DNA of 5,501 nt from an uncultured bacterium. GTDB taxonomy: Bacteria > Planctomycetota > Phycisphaerae > Sedimentisphaerales > Anaerobacaceae. The stretch covers positions 1 to 5,501 of the forward strand of contig CAJVYK010000126.1 in the NCBI GenBank assembly GCA_913009865.1. Direction: 5' to 3'. The notes beneath the pieces were generated by a model, which saw only the letters and a program-made list of their open reading frames with translations, was not told the DNA's origin and made no database searches. The translations under genes and the position numbers were made by a program. Below are positions 4,181 through 5,501 of the stretch, one piece after another (position 1 is the first letter of the stretch; each line of letters opens with the position of its first letter).

Positions 4181-5501
4181 CTATGAAAACGCTGTTACCT
4201 TCAGTTCTGTTTGATTGTCTCTCTCTGGGTTTGATCCAAGCTTTCCGCTGATTTTTTTCAGTTCCTGCAATTCCTGCTTGTGTAAATTGGCCGTTGCCCT
4301 TGTATTGTTAGCTGTCTGCTGGTCGTAATTAACTCTTGACCCCGGCGCCATTGTTAAAAAACCTGCTGACGAAAAACCACCAGTTTGGGATTGCTTCGGA
4401 ATGTTTTTGGGGGTTATTTCTGATAGAGCATTCTGGAGGGCCTGTTCGAATTGTTTGGTGGTAATCAGGCCTGCATCGAGCATTTTTTTATACTCTTCGC
4501 GAATATCCTTAAACTTCTCAACAGGCGTTTTCAGTGATTCGACAAGCTCTTTAGCACTTTGTTTAAGCTTTGCAAAGACGTCCAGTTCTCCAAGTTTGGC
4601 CATATTTTTCTCAATATCAGCCAGCATTAGATTGAAAAATTCCAACTCCTTGCCCTCAAATCCTTTGCCAAGTTTCTTTAATCTGGCAATGTCCGCTGCT
4701 CTTGCGGTTAGACCATACAATTCGACCTGTTCTTTTAACTTTTTGTTAGTTTTTTCAATCATATCCAATACTTTTACAGCCCCCGCAGCCGGTTCAGAAC
4801 CAGACCCTCCGGCCGCCGCCTTCGCGGCAAGTTCCGCCCTCAGTTGTTCCGCTTTTTCCCTCAGACGAGCAAAAAATTCGTCCGCTTTTTCAGTTGATGT
4901 TTTTTTGTCTGCTAAATCTGTCAACCACTTATTTACTGGGTTTCCCCCTCCCTGCAATTTATTATATAAAACCCCAACAGGTGTCAGTCTTTGCCACCAA
5001 GCGGCCGCACCCTTACTGAGTTCTTTTGCCGCAAATAAACTATCAGAAAAATACAATACACTTTTAGTCATTGCTTCAAAGGCATTTACAACTTTATCCC
5101 CCATACCCTCGCCCGCTGTCCCCATTTCAACAAATTCATCTATCGCAGCTTCCAGCACAGGCGCTAATTCTATAGCAAGTGTTCTTGACACACCGGTCAA
5201 AACTGCATTCAAACGCGTCATTGCATCATTGGCGGCTTCAACCTTTGCCGCATCGAGGCGGCTGAAAGTAATGCCGAGTTTTTCAGCTTCTGCCCTTACC
5301 GCGGCCAAGCCATCTTTTTCCAGCCGCTCCATCAAATTCAACAATTCCATGCCACGGCGGCCCATCAGATAATATGCAACCGAGGCCGTATCTGCCGCGG
5401 AGGGCAGTTTTGCAATTTCTTTAGAAAACTGCTCAAACACTAATGCAGGGTCTTTGTCTATTAAGTCGTTAACGTCTAACCCTAATTTATTCAGGGCGTA
5501 T
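4181..5501 (-). CDS. Phage tail tape measure protein, C-terminal part (5' end outside window)
   Basis: The last 439 residues of a tape measure protein, which sets tail length and helps DNA ejection in long-tailed phages. The frame is open to the window edge. A GTG at 5440-5438 could be read as a start, but residues upstream of it (ALNKLGLDVNDLIDKDPAL) join smoothly to FEQFSKEIAKLPSAADTAS and YYLMGRRGMELLNLMERL, the conserved tape measure motif with a GRRG turn, so the gene continues beyond 5501. Further on are long helical, alanine- and lysine-rich stretches (DEFFARLREKAEQLRAELAA, KFKDIREEYKKMLDAGLITT) typical of these proteins, and a C terminus with NNTRATANLHKQELQELKKI, also typical. It ends in TAG, 8 bases before the next gene. 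Membrane segments are not obvious in this portion. Confidence 0.85.
   Translation of the reverse strand, partial: YALNKLGLDVNDLIDKDPALVFEQFSKEIAKLPSAADTASVAYYLMGRRGMELLNLMERLEKDGLAAVRAEAEKLGITFSRLDAAKVEAANDAMTRLNAVLTGVSRTLAIELAPVLEAAIDEFVEMGTAGEGMGDKVVNAFEAMTKSVLYFSDSLFAAKELSKGAAAWWQRLTPVGVLYNKLQGGGNPVNKWLTDLADKKTSTEKADEFFARLREKAEQLRAELAAKAAAGGSGSEPAAGAVKVLDMIEKTNKKLKEQVELYGLTARAADIARLKKLGKGFEGKELEFFNLMLADIEKNMAKLGELDVFAKLKQSAKELVESLKTPVEKFKDIREEYKKMLDAGLITTKQFEQALQNALSEITPKNIPKQSQTGGFSSAGFLTMAPGSRVNYDQQTANNTRATANLHKQELQELKKISGKLGSNPERDNQTELKVTAFS

Noticed and set aside
4401..5372. Plus-strand open frame of 323 codons
   Set aside because: It lies wholly antisense to the tape measure gene, is rich in Ser, Ala and Phe as expected from the complement of Lys/Glu/Ala helices, and matches no family.

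Overview
The window looks like the end of a contig from a temperate, long-tailed bacteriophage or prophage (class Caudoviricetes), with every credible gene on the minus strand. Evidence for a phage is a tape measure protein, a Mu gpT/HK97-fold type major capsid protein, a replication-initiator-like protein and a tyrosine recombinase. The host cannot be fixed from this sequence. GTG starts, purine-rich ribosome binding sites and moderate base composition point to a bacterium. The short recombinase faintly recalls proteins I associate with Planctomycetota, but that is memory, not evidence. Bases 1-83 are not biology: they are a read-through Illumina TruSeq P7 adapter with index and a poly-A tail in reverse complement, so genuine sequence starts near base 84.

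Layout in the direction of transcription (right to left): 5501-4181, the C-terminal 439 residues of a tape measure protein that runs off the window; 4172-3951, a small helical protein of unknown function; 3868-3023, a winged-helix replication-initiator-like protein carrying an array of 23-base repeats inside its gene; 2979-1852, the major capsid protein; 1851-1552, a 300-base intergenic region with a good sigma70-type promoter, hairpins and operator-like repeats; 1551-1210, a basic-N-terminus protein of unknown function; 1209-1061, a gap with a strong nested inverted repeat; 1060-800, another unknown protein; 799-179, a short tyrosine recombinase; 178-84, a short tail before the adapter.

The genes seem to form two blocks. 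Tail, replication and capsid genes lie upstream. Three genes ending in the recombinase lie behind their own promoter at 1689-1716, which fits a lysogeny/integration or recombination module. The most interesting signal is the repeat array at 3415-3535. Its 23-base period is not a multiple of three, so the DNA repeat is kept while the reading frame rotates. This suggests selection on DNA, as with the lambda origin iterons inside gene O. The gene order (tape measure, then a replication-type gene, then major capsid with no protease, portal or terminase in between) is unusual and should be checked for chimerism, given the adapter left in the contig.
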